Shown here: positions 1 through 8,341 of the stretch, one piece after another
Position numbering within the stretch: the first letter of the stretch is position 1
Layout: every line of letters begins with the position of its first letter
DNA from: Pseudomonas tritici
GTDB taxonomy: Bacteria > Pseudomonadota > Gammaproteobacteria > Pseudomonadales > Pseudomonadaceae
Reading direction: 5' to 3'
Length of the DNA stretch: 64,000 nt
Assembly: GCF_014268275.3 (NCBI RefSeq)
Contig: NZ_CP077084.1
Coordinates: 124,001-188,000, forward strand
The notes under the pieces: generated by a model
Database searches by the model: none
What the model was told of the DNA's origin: nothing
Seen by the model: the letters and a program-made list of their open reading frames with translations, nothing else
Translations under genes and position numbers: made by a program

Positions 1-1
1 A

Positions 2-256
2 GACCTCGGCCTGGGCGCCGGCGTGCGCCTGGATGCAATCCTCACCAACCTGGTCACCGCTCAACCGCGCCTGACCGAGGACAAGCGCTTCAAGCTGGCC
101 GGCGAGCCGCTGTACTCCGAGCCCAACTCGGTCGCCATCGAAAAAGGCGACGCTGAATGGGACGCCAAGGTGCGTGAAGTCTTTGCCCAGTTGAAACAGG
201 ACGGCACCCTGAGCAAGCTGTCGCAAAAATGGATCGGCGCCGACATCAGCCAATGA
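2..256 (+). CDS. Polar amino acid ABC transporter substrate-binding protein, C-terminal part
   Basis: This is the last 84 residues of a periplasmic solute-binding protein of the cystine/polar amino acid family; its start lies before the window. The reading frame is open from base 2. The tail has the typical end of family-3 binding proteins: a stretch resembling 'YSEPNSVAIEKGD', a helix with 'VREVFAQLKQDGTLSKLSQKWIG', then the stop. The stop codon overlaps the start of the downstream permease (ATGA), so the two are translationally coupled. It would capture an amino acid in the periplasm and hand it to the permease. The ligand cannot be told from the fragment. Confidence 0.85.
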   Translation, partial: DLGLGAGVRLDAILTNLVTAQPRLTEDKRFKLAGEPLYSEPNSVAIEKGDAEWDAKVREVFAQLKQDGTLSKLSQKWIGADISQ

Positions 257-1077
257 CTGCGTTTCCCACACCTCCCAAGCTCAAGGAGTCGCGGCTGCAG
301 CGGCTCTTCGGCTTTCGCACGCGGCTTTACCTGACCTGGGCCGCGCTGTTCTGCCTGTTCGCCAGTTTCTTCCTGAGCTTTGACCTGAAGTTCTCGATCA
401 TCCTCGACAAGCTGCCCAACCTGGTGGGCGTGCACCTGGCGCCCAACGGCTTCCTGCAAGGCGCGGCGCTGACGCTGTTCTTGTGCCTGTGCTCGATCGG
501 GATATCGTCGGTGCTGGGGTTTGTCACCGCACTGGGACGCTTGTCGAAAAGCGCCGTGGCCTTTGGCATCGCCAGTTTTTATGCATCGTTCTTTCGCGGC
601 ACGCCGCTGCTGATCCAGATCCTGCTGATCTACCTCGGCCTGCCGCAACTGGGCCTGGTGCCGGGCGCCATCGTCGCCGGGATCATCGCGTTGTCGCTGA
701 ACTACGGCGCTTACTTGAGCGAAATCTTCCGCGCCGGCATCCTCGGTGTCGCCCACGGTCAGCGTGAAGCGGCACTCGCCCTGGGCATGCGTGACAGCGT
801 GATCTTCTGGCACGTCACCCTGCCCCAGGCCATGCGCACCATCATTCCGCCGACCACCAACCAGTTCATCTCGATGCTCAAGGACTCGTCCCTGATCTCG
901 GTGATGGGCGTGTGGGAGGTCATGTTCCTGGCGCAGTCCTATGGCCGCTCGAGCTATCGCTATATCGAGATGCTGACCACGGCGGCGATTATTTACTGGG
1001 TGCTGTCGCTGGGCCTGGAGCTGATCCAGGCGCGGATGGAACGGCATTATGGCAAGGGGTATGTGCGCCGTAGTTAA
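253..1077 (+). CDS. Polar amino acid ABC transporter permease
   Basis: A 274-residue inner-membrane permease of the HisM/GlnP type. A start at 253 is preferred over the one at 229 because it gives the usual ATGA overlap with the binding-protein stop. After a hydrophilic N-terminus there are about five membrane segments, and the EAA-type cytoplasmic loop is visible ('EIFRAGILGVAHGQREAALALGM', then 'ITLP'-like 'VTLPQAMRTIIPP'). This loop docks on the ATPase. No ATPase gene follows, so it is either upstream, before the window, or elsewhere. Substrate unknown. Confidence 0.9.
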   Translation: MTAFPTPPKLKESRLQRLFGFRTRLYLTWAALFCLFASFFLSFDLKFSIILDKLPNLVGVHLAPNGFLQGAALTLFLCLCSIGISSVLGFVTALGRLSKSAVAFGIASFYASFFRGTPLLIQILLIYLGLPQLGLVPGAIVAGIIALSLNYGAYLSEIFRAGILGVAHGQREAALALGMRDSVIFWHVTLPQAMRTIIPPTTNQFISMLKDSSLISVMGVWEVMFLAQSYGRSSYRYIEMLTTAAIIYWVLSLGLELIQARMERHYGKGYVRRS

Positions 1078-1265
1078 GCTCCAAAAGCTGCATTAACATG
1101 CATATTGGTGTGCTTTTAGGAGCGTGATTACGCAATAAAATGCAGACGTCTCTTATCGCCGACCGATAGCGACAACTCCCGCGCACCGCGACTCCGTGGC
1201 CTGACAGTTATCCCTCCTTCACGTCGCTAAATTCCCCGCCTCATTCACCAAGAGGTTGGGAATTC

Positions 1266-2549
1266 ATGCCCACTACACTCCGCAGAATCGTACTTGCCTT
1301 CAGCCTTATCGCTACGGCCAACCTTCAGCATGCACAGGCGCGCGGCGATATCGAATACATGCCGTACTGGTATCAACCCTACGACGCACCGGCTTTTGAG
1401 TCGTTCGGCCTTCCCGAAGTTGAAGCGGCGCCCATCGACGGCTATCTAACTGGACAAGCGACCACCCACAATGGCCGGCAGGTGGCGAAGGTGCTCGAGC
1501 CTGCACTGACTCGCCTGCTGGAGTCCGGCGAGCTGAGCTCCGAGCAAATCAAGGCCCTGGAAAAACTCAACGCCGAACTCGCGCAGAAACCCGGTGCGTT
1601 CGGCGCGGCGCTTGAGCAACTGGCCGGCAGTCAAAACGCGAACCTGGCGGCAGCAACCCAGAACACCACCCAGCAACTCAGCAGCCGAGTGCTCTCGACC
1701 CTGCGCGAATTGCCCACCGACTCTGACGGCCACTTCTGGGTAAAAAACCTTGGCAGCGAAGGCAGTCTCGACAGCCAGCGCGGTACTGCCGGTCTGAATA
1801 CGGCCAACCAAGGCGTTTTAATGGGCGCAGATTGGTCGGTCGACCCTGCGTGGCGCGTCGGTGTGCTAGGGGCAAAGTCCAGCAGCCATTTCGATACGCA
1901 GCGCTTTAACGCAGACCTGGACAGCTGGCATCTGGGCGGTTACGCCGTGCGCCAGGACGGCCCGTTGGCGTTACGCTTGGGGGCGATCTACAGCAGCCAT
2001 GCGGGGCAGAACAAACGTGGCGTGGATATCCTGGGTTACAAGGACACGCTCAAGGGCAGCTACACCGCCAACAGCCAGAATGTCTTCGGCGAAATGGGCT
2101 ACCAACTGGGCAGTGGCGACATCAGCATCGAGCCGTTTGCTGGCCTTGGCTACCAGCGCTACAGCCGTGACAGTTTCAAGGAACACGGCGGTCCGGCCGC
2201 GCTGAACGTCGATGCGCAAACCCAACAGAACCTGAGCAGCACCTTTGGTCTGCGCCTGGCCAAACTGTTCCGGTTCGACAACCAGATGACCCTCACACCC
2301 CATCTGAGTACGCACTGGAAACACCTCTATGGCGACGTCGACAGCCAGGTGCGCCAGTCCTTTCGCCACGGCGGCATTGACGGTTTCACCCTTCAGGGCA
2401 CGTCCCTCGACCGCAACAGCCTGAACCTGCAGGCTGGGCTCGATCTGGCACTCTCAGCCAACCACACCGTCGGCCTGGCCTACAGCGCGGAAAACGGCAC
2501 TCAAAGCAGCAGCCAAGGCTTGATAGGCCAGTGGCGGATACGTTTCTAA
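1266..2549 (+). CDS. Autotransporter beta-barrel domain protein with a very short passenger
   Basis: A 427-residue exported protein. A signal peptide ends near residue 25 (Ala-Gln-Ala-Arg). Residues about 35-150 form a short, mostly helical, polar region. From about residue 155 to the end alternating amphipathic strands (for example 'FWVKNLG', 'GVLMGADW', 'WHLGGYAV') match an autotransporter barrel, and the last residue is Phe as in outer-membrane barrels. The passenger is much shorter than in classical type Va autotransporters, so an adhesive or catalytic function is not evident. A GGGAATTC stretch lies just upstream of the ATG. It stands alone, convergent with pycB, and its role is unknown. 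Confidence 0.75.
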   Translation: MPTTLRRIVLAFSLIATANLQHAQARGDIEYMPYWYQPYDAPAFESFGLPEVEAAPIDGYLTGQATTHNGRQVAKVLEPALTRLLESGELSSEQIKALEKLNAELAQKPGAFGAALEQLAGSQNANLAAATQNTTQQLSSRVLSTLRELPTDSDGHFWVKNLGSEGSLDSQRGTAGLNTANQGVLMGADWSVDPAWRVGVLGAKSSSHFDTQRFNADLDSWHLGGYAVRQDGPLALRLGAIYSSHAGQNKRGVDILGYKDTLKGSYTANSQNVFGEMGYQLGSGDISIEPFAGLGYQRYSRDSFKEHGGPAALNVDAQTQQNLSSTFGLRLAKLFRFDNQMTLTPHLSTHWKHLYGDVDSQVRQSFRHGGIDGFTLQGTSLDRNSLNLQAGLDLALSANHTVGLAYSAENGTQSSSQGLIGQWRIRF

Positions 2550-2563
2550 GCAAACTACAGGCG

Positions 2564-2592
2564 AAAAAAAAGGGGAGCACCTGCCCCCCCCC
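2564..2592 (-). terminator. Rho-independent terminator of the pycA-pycB operon
   Basis: Read on the minus strand, a GC-rich hairpin (GGGG/CCCC outer stem, inner GC pairs, ACCT/AGGT loop) is followed directly by eight T residues. It begins about 30 bases past the pycB stop. Confidence 0.75.
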
Positions 2593-2622
2593 GAGGATTA
2601 AACGGTCGTGTCGAAGGCTGTG

Positions 2623-4431
2623 TCAGCCTTCGATTTCAATCAGGATTTCGCCAGGGTTGACCCGGTCGCCCTTGGCGACATGAACGGCGGTCACCTTGCC
2701 GGCAATCGCTGCCTGCACTTCGGTTTCCATCTTCATGGCTTCGGTAATCAGTACAGCCTGGCCGGCCTTGACCACGTCGCCTTCCTTGACCAGCACGTCG
2801 ACGATATTGCCCGGCATCGCGGTGCTGACATGGCCTGGCTCGGTGGCCTGCTTGCGCTTGCTGCTGCCTCCGCTGACAAACTCGTTGAGCGGTTCGAACA
2901 CCACTTCTTCGGGCATGCCGTCGATGGACAGGTAGAAGTGGCGCTTGCCTTCGGCCTTCACGCCGACACCGGTGATGTCGACGCGGTAGCTCTCGCCGTG
3001 CACGTCGATGACGAACTCGGTCGGTACGCCTTCGCCACCGGCACGGGCCACGCCGCCCGCTTCAGGAATCGGCAACAGTACTTCCGGCGCCAGGGTGCCG
3101 GCGTCGCGCTCTTCGAGGAACTTGCGGCCGATGTCCGGGAACATGGCGTAGGTCAGCACGTCTTCTTCGGACTTGGCCAGCGCGCCGATTTCGCCACGCA
3201 GCTTGGTCATTTCCGGCTTGAGCAAATCGGCCGGGCGTACGTCGATCACCTCTTCGCTGCCGATGGCCTGGCGGCGCAGTTTCTCATTCACGGTGCCCGG
3301 CGCCTTGCCGTAGCCGCCTTGCAGGTAGAGCTTCACTTCGTTGGTGATGGTCTTGTAGCGCTCGCCGGCCAACACGTTGAAGAACGCCTGGGTGCCGACG
3401 ATCTGCGAAGTCGGGGTCACCAGCGGCGGGAAGCCAAGGTCTTCACGCACACGCGGGATTTCGGCCAGCACTTCGCTCATGCGGTTGAGGGCGCCCTGCT
3501 CTTTCAACTGGTTGGCCAGGTTGGAAATCATACCGCCTGGCACTTGGTTGACTTGCACACGGGTGTCGACGGCGGTGAATTCGCTTTCGAACTGGTGGTA
3601 TTTCTTGCGCACGGCGTAGAAGTACAGGCCGATCTCTTGCAGCAGTTCCAGGCTCAAGCCGGTGTCGAACTCACTGCCTTTAAGGGCGGCGACCATCGAC
3701 TCAGTGCCCGGATGGCTGGTGCCCCAGGCAAAGCTGGAAATGGCGGTGTCGATGTGGTCGGCACCGTTCTCGATGGCCTTGAGTTGGCACATCGCGGCCA
3801 AACCAGCCGTGTCGTGGGAGTGGATAAAGATCGGCAGGTTCTGTTCGGCTTTCAGCGCCTTGACCAGTTCGCCGGTGGCGTACGGGGTCAACAGGCCGGC
3901 CATGTCCTTGATCGCAATCGAGTCGCAGCCCATGGATTCGAGCTGTTTGGCCTGGGCCACAAACGCTTCGACAGTGTGCACCGGGCTGGTGGTGTAGGCG
4001 ATAGTGCCCTGGGCATGTTTGCCGGCGGCCTTCACCGCTTCGATGGCCACGCGCAGGTTACGCACGTCGTTCATGGCGTCGAAAATACGGAACACGTCGA
4101 TGCCATTTACGGCGGCCTTGGCCACGAACGCTCTTACAACGTCATCGCTGTAATGGCGATAGCCCAGCAGGTTCTGGCCACGCAGCAGCATTTGCAGGCG
4201 TGTGTTGGGCAACGCGGCACGCAGTTTGCGCAGGCGCTCCCACGGGTCTTCTTTGAGGAAACGTACGCAAGCGTCGAAGGTCGCGCCGCCCCAGACTTCC
4301 AGGGACCAGTAGCCGACTTTGTCGAGCTTGTCGCAGATCGGCAGCATGTCATCGGTGCGCATGCGGGTCGCCAGCAACGATTGGTGGGCGTCGCGCAGGA
4401 TGGTGTCGGTGACAAAGATTTTCTTGCTCAT
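2623..4431 (-). CDS. pycB: Pyruvate carboxylase subunit B (carboxyltransferase-biotin carrier)
   Basis: A 602-residue protein combining a pyruvate carboxyltransferase (TIM-barrel) domain at the N-terminus (start 'KKIFVTDTILRDAHQS') with a C-terminal biotin carrier domain; the biotinylated lysine sits in 'EAMKM' near the end. It transfers CO2 from carboxybiotin to pyruvate, giving oxaloacetate. The same architecture is annotated oadA in many genomes, but no sodium-pump beta/gamma subunits are present and a biotin carboxylase is next to it, so the anaplerotic pyruvate carboxylase reading fits better. The ATG at 4431 is chosen over 4446 because homologues start at MSKK. It follows pycA by 11 bases and forms one operon with it. 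Confidence 0.92.
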   Translation of the reverse strand: MSKKIFVTDTILRDAHQSLLATRMRTDDMLPICDKLDKVGYWSLEVWGGATFDACVRFLKEDPWERLRKLRAALPNTRLQMLLRGQNLLGYRHYSDDVVRAFVAKAAVNGIDVFRIFDAMNDVRNLRVAIEAVKAAGKHAQGTIAYTTSPVHTVEAFVAQAKQLESMGCDSIAIKDMAGLLTPYATGELVKALKAEQNLPIFIHSHDTAGLAAMCQLKAIENGADHIDTAISSFAWGTSHPGTESMVAALKGSEFDTGLSLELLQEIGLYFYAVRKKYHQFESEFTAVDTRVQVNQVPGGMISNLANQLKEQGALNRMSEVLAEIPRVREDLGFPPLVTPTSQIVGTQAFFNVLAGERYKTITNEVKLYLQGGYGKAPGTVNEKLRRQAIGSEEVIDVRPADLLKPEMTKLRGEIGALAKSEEDVLTYAMFPDIGRKFLEERDAGTLAPEVLLPIPEAGGVARAGGEGVPTEFVIDVHGESYRVDITGVGVKAEGKRHFYLSIDGMPEEVVFEPLNEFVSGGSSKRKQATEPGHVSTAMPGNIVDVLVKEGDVVKAGQAVLITEAMKMETEVQAAIAGKVTAVHVAKGDRVNPGEILIEIEG

Positions 4432-4442
4432 TCTTATATTCC

Positions 4443-5858
4443 TCACAGGCCTGCGTGGGCGGCGATGGCGGCAGCGATGGCCAGGGCCAGCTCTTCGGGT
4501 TTGCGCTTGATCGAGTAGTTGGTCAGTTCAGGGTGGGCTTCAACGAAGCTGGTATTGAACTGGCCGCTGCGGAATTCCGGGTTGCGCAGGATTTCCTGGT
4601 AGTAGGCGGCGGTGGTCTTCACGCCTTGCAGGCGCATGTCGTCCAGGGCACGCAGGCCGCGGTCCATGGCTTCTTCCCAGGTCAACGCCCACACCACCAG
4701 TTTCAGGCACATGGAGTCGTAGAACGGTGGGATGGTGTAGCCGGTGTAGATCGCCGTGTCGGTGCGCACGCCAGGACCGCCGGGGGCGTAGTAACGGGTG
4801 ATCTTGCCGAAGCTTGGGAGGAAGTTGTTCTTCGGGTCTTCGGCGTTGATGCGGAACTGCAACGCGAAACCCCGGTGCTGGATGTCTTCCTGTTTCACCG
4901 ACAGCGGCAACCCGGAGGCGATGCGGATCTGCTCGCGGACGATGTCGATCCCGGTGATTTCTTCGGTGATGGTGTGTTCCACCTGCACCCGGGTGTTCAT
5001 CTCCATGAAGTACACCTCGCCCTCCGCGAGCAGGAACTCCACGGTGCCGGCGTTCTCGTAACCCACGGCCTTGGCCGCGCGCACCGACAGGTCGCCGATG
5101 TAGGCGCGCTGTTCCGGGGTCAACTGAGGGCTTGGGGCGATTTCGATGAGCTTCTGGTTGCGACGCTGGATCGAGCAATCGCGCTCGAACAGGTGCACCA
5201 CGTTGCCAAAGCTGTCACCGAGGATCTGCGCTTCGATGTGCTTGGGATTGACGATGCATTTTTCCAGGAACACTTCCGCCGAGCCGAACGCCTTGGTGGC
5301 TTCGGAGATCACACGGGGGAAGGCTTGTTCAAGTTCTTCGCGGCTGTTGCAACGACGGATACCACGACCGCCACCACCGGAGGTGGCCTTGAGCATCACC
5401 GGGTAACCAATACGGTCGCCTTCCGTCAGGGCTTCGGCGATGTCGGCGACGTTGCCTTCGGTGCCGGGCGTGACCGGTACGCCAGCCTTGATCATGCTGC
5501 GGCGCGCTTCGGTCTTGTCGCCCATGCGGCGGATCACTTCAGCGGACGGGCCGATGAATTTGATCCCGCGTTCGGCACAGATATCCGCCAGTTCGGCGTT
5601 CTCCGACAGGAAGCCATAGCCGGGATGCAGCGCATCACAACCGGTTTCCACCGCCAGGTTCACCAGCTTGCGCGGGTTCAGGTAACCGGCCAGTGGCTCG
5701 GCACCAATGCTGTGGGCTTCGTCGGCACGCTTGACGTGCAACGCATGGCGGTCGGCGTCGGAGTAGACCGCGACCGAGCGAATGCCCATCTCGGCGCAGG
5801 CACGCACGATTCGTACGGCAATTTCACCACGGTTGGCGATCAGGATCTTTTTTATCAC
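4443..5858 (-). CDS. pycA: Pyruvate carboxylase subunit A (biotin carboxylase)
   Basis: A 471-residue ATP-grasp biotin carboxylase. It starts with a GTG codon at 5858, which has an AAGGGA ribosome-binding site at good spacing and gives the family start 'VIKKILIANRGEIA'; a longer reading to 5900 has no support. Visible features are the glycine-rich ATP loop ('KATSGGGGRGIR'), 'EKCIVNPKHIEAQILGD' and the catalytic 'MEMNTRVQVEH'. It carboxylates biotin on the partner subunit at the cost of ATP. Divergent from the LysR gene that probably controls it. Confidence 0.93.
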   Translation of the reverse strand: MIKKILIANRGEIAVRIVRACAEMGIRSVAVYSDADRHALHVKRADEAHSIGAEPLAGYLNPRKLVNLAVETGCDALHPGYGFLSENAELADICAERGIKFIGPSAEVIRRMGDKTEARRSMIKAGVPVTPGTEGNVADIAEALTEGDRIGYPVMLKATSGGGGRGIRRCNSREELEQAFPRVISEATKAFGSAEVFLEKCIVNPKHIEAQILGDSFGNVVHLFERDCSIQRRNQKLIEIAPSPQLTPEQRAYIGDLSVRAAKAVGYENAGTVEFLLAEGEVYFMEMNTRVQVEHTITEEITGIDIVREQIRIASGLPLSVKQEDIQHRGFALQFRINAEDPKNNFLPSFGKITRYYAPGGPGVRTDTAIYTGYTIPPFYDSMCLKLVVWALTWEEAMDRGLRALDDMRLQGVKTTAAYYQEILRNPEFRSGQFNTSFVEAHPELTNYSIKRKPEELALAIAAAIAAHAGL

Positions 5859-5981
5859 TTGGAAATTCCCTTGAGCCGATTGCTGCGTTCTTCGACCCAC
5901 TGAAGCTGGGTCGGCGCGTGACCAAATGTTTCATGACAGTCGCGAGACACACACTAAGCCCGTGGAGGGATTAACAAAAAT

Positions 5982-6017
5982 CAATAATTATTGGGTCACG
6001 CATAAGTAAAGACTTAT
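5982..6017. promoter_or_regulatory. Putative LysR (PycR-type) operator region between pycA and the LysR gene
   Basis: Two perfect inverted repeats lie in the 195-base divergent gap: CAATAATTATTG at 5982-5993 and ATAAGT-AAAG-ACTTAT at 6002-6017. The second has the size and T-N11/12-A shape expected of a LysR-family binding site and sits 36 bases before the LysR start. Placement and symmetry are seen; binding is inferred. Confidence 0.5.
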
Positions 6018-6053
6018 AGTTGTGCCGCCGGCTTGGGATGAGGAGAGCGAAAA

Positions 6054-7028
6054 ATGCGTAAGTCATTGATGCGACTGACATTGCGTCAGCTGCAGATCTT
6101 TCATGAAGTGTGTGATTTGCGCTCTTACAGCCGCGCCGCCGAGGAAATGTCCCTCACACAGCCCGCCGTGAGCCTACAAATTCGTCAGCTTGAGGAGCTG
6201 ATCGGCCAGCCGCTGTTCGATTATGTCGGCAAAAAACTCTACATGACCGAGGCCGCTGAAGCGCTGCAACGGGCCAGTCGCGATATCTTCGGACGGCTGG
6301 AGAACCTCGATATGCAGCTGTCGGACATGCAGGGCTCGCTGCAGGGCCAACTGAAGCTGGCCGTGGAATCCAGCGCCAAATACTTTGTGCCGCATTTGTT
6401 TGCTGCCTTTAAGCGCCAGCACCCTGAGGTGCAGTTGCACCTGACGGTGGTCAACCGTGCCCAGGTGATCCGCCGGCTGTCGGACAACCGCGACGATCTG
6501 GTGATCATGTCCATGGTGCCCCAGGACATGGGCCTGGAATTCCTGCCCTTCCTCAACAACCCGATTGTCGCCGTGGCGCCCCTCGACCATCCATTGAGCC
6601 TGCAAGGCCCATTGCGCCTGCAAGATCTGGAACCTTACACGCTGCTGCTGCGTGAACCGGGTTCCGGCACGCGGATGGCTTGCGAAGAGTACTTCAAGGA
6701 GAAACGCGTGCACTTCACCCAGACGGTGGAGGTAGCCTCGGCCGAGGCGCAGCGCGAATGTGTATGCGCGGGATTGGGCGTGGCCTTGCTGACGCGCCAC
6801 GCGGTCAACATGGAACTGGCCACCGGCGGGCTCAAGGAGCTGCCGGTGGAAGAGCTGCCGCTGTACCGCAGTTGGTGCCTGGTGCAAGCCAAAGCCAAGC
6901 GCCTGTCACCGGTGGCCCATGCGTTCCTGGGCTTTATCCGCAGCGAACGGGTGCAGATCAGCGCGCTGGCTGAGCGCTTCGCTGGGCAGCCGCGGGTGCC
7001 TGCCAGTGGAGTTCCGGGTAGTCACTGA
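6054..7028 (+). CDS. LysR-family regulator divergent from pyruvate carboxylase (PycR-like)
   Basis: A 324-residue LysR-type regulator: N-terminal winged helix-turn-helix ('LRQLQIFHEVCDLRSYSRAAEE', 'TQPAVSLQIRQLEELIG'), then a linker helix and a two-lobed effector-binding domain. An AGGAG ribosome-binding site eight bases upstream fixes the ATG at 6054. Synteny with other pseudomonads points to PycR, the regulator of the adjacent carboxylase genes. The effector domain resembles the CbbR/CysB-like group. The 3' end overlaps a small gene on the opposite strand. Confidence 0.88.
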   Translation: MRKSLMRLTLRQLQIFHEVCDLRSYSRAAEEMSLTQPAVSLQIRQLEELIGQPLFDYVGKKLYMTEAAEALQRASRDIFGRLENLDMQLSDMQGSLQGQLKLAVESSAKYFVPHLFAAFKRQHPEVQLHLTVVNRAQVIRRLSDNRDDLVIMSMVPQDMGLEFLPFLNNPIVAVAPLDHPLSLQGPLRLQDLEPYTLLLREPGSGTRMACEEYFKEKRVHFTQTVEVASAEAQRECVCAGLGVALLTRHAVNMELATGGLKELPVEELPLYRSWCLVQAKAKRLSPVAHAFLGFIRSERVQISALAERFAGQPRVPASGVPGSH

Positions 7029-7155
7029 TGCTCTGGAGCAATTGGCGCTCCTCGCACCGGTCTTCGATTGCGCGACGGAACGCCATGCGGCGTTGGTCTT
7101 CCTGCTGACGACGGGTCTTTACGGTGCTGTTGCTGTCTTCGTAGGGCCGGGCCAT
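6958..7155 (-). CDS. PA3496-family small protein
   Basis: A 65-residue, strongly basic and polar protein with the signature 'KTRRQQEDQRRMAFRRAIE' followed by a short acidic-aromatic tail ('YPELHW'). This matches the small Pseudomonas family named PA3496, described in databases as a putative envelope integrity protein. A GGGAG ribosome-binding site seven to eight bases upstream supports the start. Its last 71 bases run antisense to the end of the LysR gene. In other pseudomonads a homologue sits at this same place between the LysR and RpiR genes. No signal peptide or membrane segment is visible. Confidence 0.72.
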   Translation of the reverse strand: MARPYEDSNSTVKTRRQQEDQRRMAFRRAIEDRCEERQLLQSISDYPELHWQAPAAAQRSAQPAR

Positions 7156-7266
7156 TTGGAGTCTCCCAATGCGAGTGCGGGGAGTACAGGATGGGCGCAG
7201 GGGATGACGGTTTGGCGGCGCGGGGGTTACAGGACGATGAATATTCTATAGCTGACGCAAATCCAC

Positions 7267-7297
7267 TGTGGGAGCAGGCAAGCCAGCTCCCACATTT
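7267..7297. repeat. REP element (single, P. fluorescens type)
   Basis: TGTGGGAGC and GCTCCCACA form a nine-base inverted repeat around AGGCAAGCCA. The right half matches the arm of the paired REP at 47963-48056. It lies between the small gene and the RpiR gene. Confidence 0.85.
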
Positions 7298-7316
7298 GAC
7301 CGAGTGTGACTTTGAA

Positions 7317-8183
7317 TCAATCGTCGAGGGCTTTGACCGACTTAGGCGACAGGCGAAGGCTACGCAAGCTGCGCTTAACACTCTTGAGGTGGTTGACCAG
7401 GCTCGGCCCACGCGCCATGGCCACGCCCATTGCCAACACATCAATCACCACCAAGTGGGCGATACGCGAGGTCAGCGGCGTATAAATCTCAGTGTCTTCA
7501 TGCACATCGATTGCCAGGTTGACCGTAGACAGTTCCGCCAACGGCGTCTGGCTCGGGCACAGGGTGATCAGGGTCGCACCGCTTTCACGCACCAGGTTGG
7601 CGGTGATCAGCAGGTCTTTGGAGCGGCCTGACTGGGAAATACAGATGGCGACGTCGGTAGGCTTCAAGGTCACCGCCGACATCGCCTGCATATGCGGGTC
7701 ACTGTAGGCGGCGGCGGTGAGCAGCAGGCGGAAAAACTTGTGTTGGGCGTCAGCGGCCACTGCGCCCGACGCACCAAAACCGTAGAACTCGACACGCTGG
7801 GCCTGGGACATAGCGGTCACGGCCTTTTGCAACTCCACCGGGTCAAGCTTCTCGCGCACTTCCATCAGGGTGTGCAGGGTGGTGTCGAAGATTTTCAGGC
7901 TGTAGTCGGCGACGGAATCGTCTTCGTGAATCGCAAATTGCCCGAAGCTGGCACCGGCGGCCAAACTTTGGGCCAGCTTGAGTTTCAAGTCCTGGAACCC
8001 GGAGCAACCGATGGCGCGGCAGAAGCGCACGATGGTTGGCTCGCTGATGCCCACGCTGTGGGCCAGGTCAGCCATGGAACTGTGCATCACAGCCGCAGGG
8101 TCAAGCAGCACGTGATCGGCAACCTTGAGTTCCGATTTGCGTAACAGGTGGCGCGACTGGGCGATATGTTGCAACAGGTTCAA
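7317..8183 (-). CDS. RpiR/HexR-family transcriptional regulator
   Basis: A 288-residue repressor with an N-terminal RpiR helix-turn-helix (residues about 1-77, 'SMADLAHSVGISEPTIVRFCRAIG') and a C-terminal SIS sugar-phosphate-binding domain (residues about 120-265, 'EFYGFGASGAVAADAQHKF', 'CISQSGRSKDLL'). It belongs to the HexR branch, which senses sugar phosphates such as 2-keto-3-deoxy-6-phosphogluconate and controls central carbon genes. In some pseudomonads a second zwf copy sits next to this gene; here it does not, and the next gene is the c-di-GMP enzyme. An operator-like palindrome lies upstream, so it probably represses itself. Confidence 0.85.
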   Translation of the reverse strand: MNLLQHIAQSRHLLRKSELKVADHVLLDPAAVMHSSMADLAHSVGISEPTIVRFCRAIGCSGFQDLKLKLAQSLAAGASFGQFAIHEDDSVADYSLKIFDTTLHTLMEVREKLDPVELQKAVTAMSQAQRVEFYGFGASGAVAADAQHKFFRLLLTAAAYSDPHMQAMSAVTLKPTDVAICISQSGRSKDLLITANLVRESGATLITLCPSQTPLAELSTVNLAIDVHEDTEIYTPLTSRIAHLVVIDVLAMGVAMARGPSLVNHLKSVKRSLRSLRLSPKSVKALDD

Positions 8184-8226
8184 AGGGCAGGACTCTTGTT
8201 ATGGGCAGGGCCAAGGATGTAGCAAG

Positions 8227-8245
8227 CTTGTAGTTATACTACAAG
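8227..8245. promoter_or_regulatory. HexR-type operator upstream of the RpiR gene
   Basis: CTTGTAGT-TAT-ACTACAAG is a near-perfect palindrome with 8-base arms, 43 bases upstream of the RpiR start. It fits the published proteobacterial HexR consensus TGTARTWWWAYTACA exactly at its core. Autoregulation is the simplest inference. Confidence 0.75.
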
Positions 8246-8341
8246 AATTGTCGTTTTGCCCGTCCGAAGCATCACTAAATCGCCCTGCTCCCCTTTGAAT
8301 CTAAGGGCGGCCAAGTTGTAGCCACAGGGGCGGCCTTGGCG

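Noticed and set aside
2608..4518. Long plus-strand open frame opposite pycB and pycA ends
   Set aside because: It mirrors the minus-strand pycB gene, whose protein has clear domains; the mirror translation is His/Val/Gln-rich with no family features, as expected of a high-GC shadow frame.
4455..5903. Open frame opposite pycA
   Set aside because: Shadow of the biotin carboxylase gene; no domain seen.
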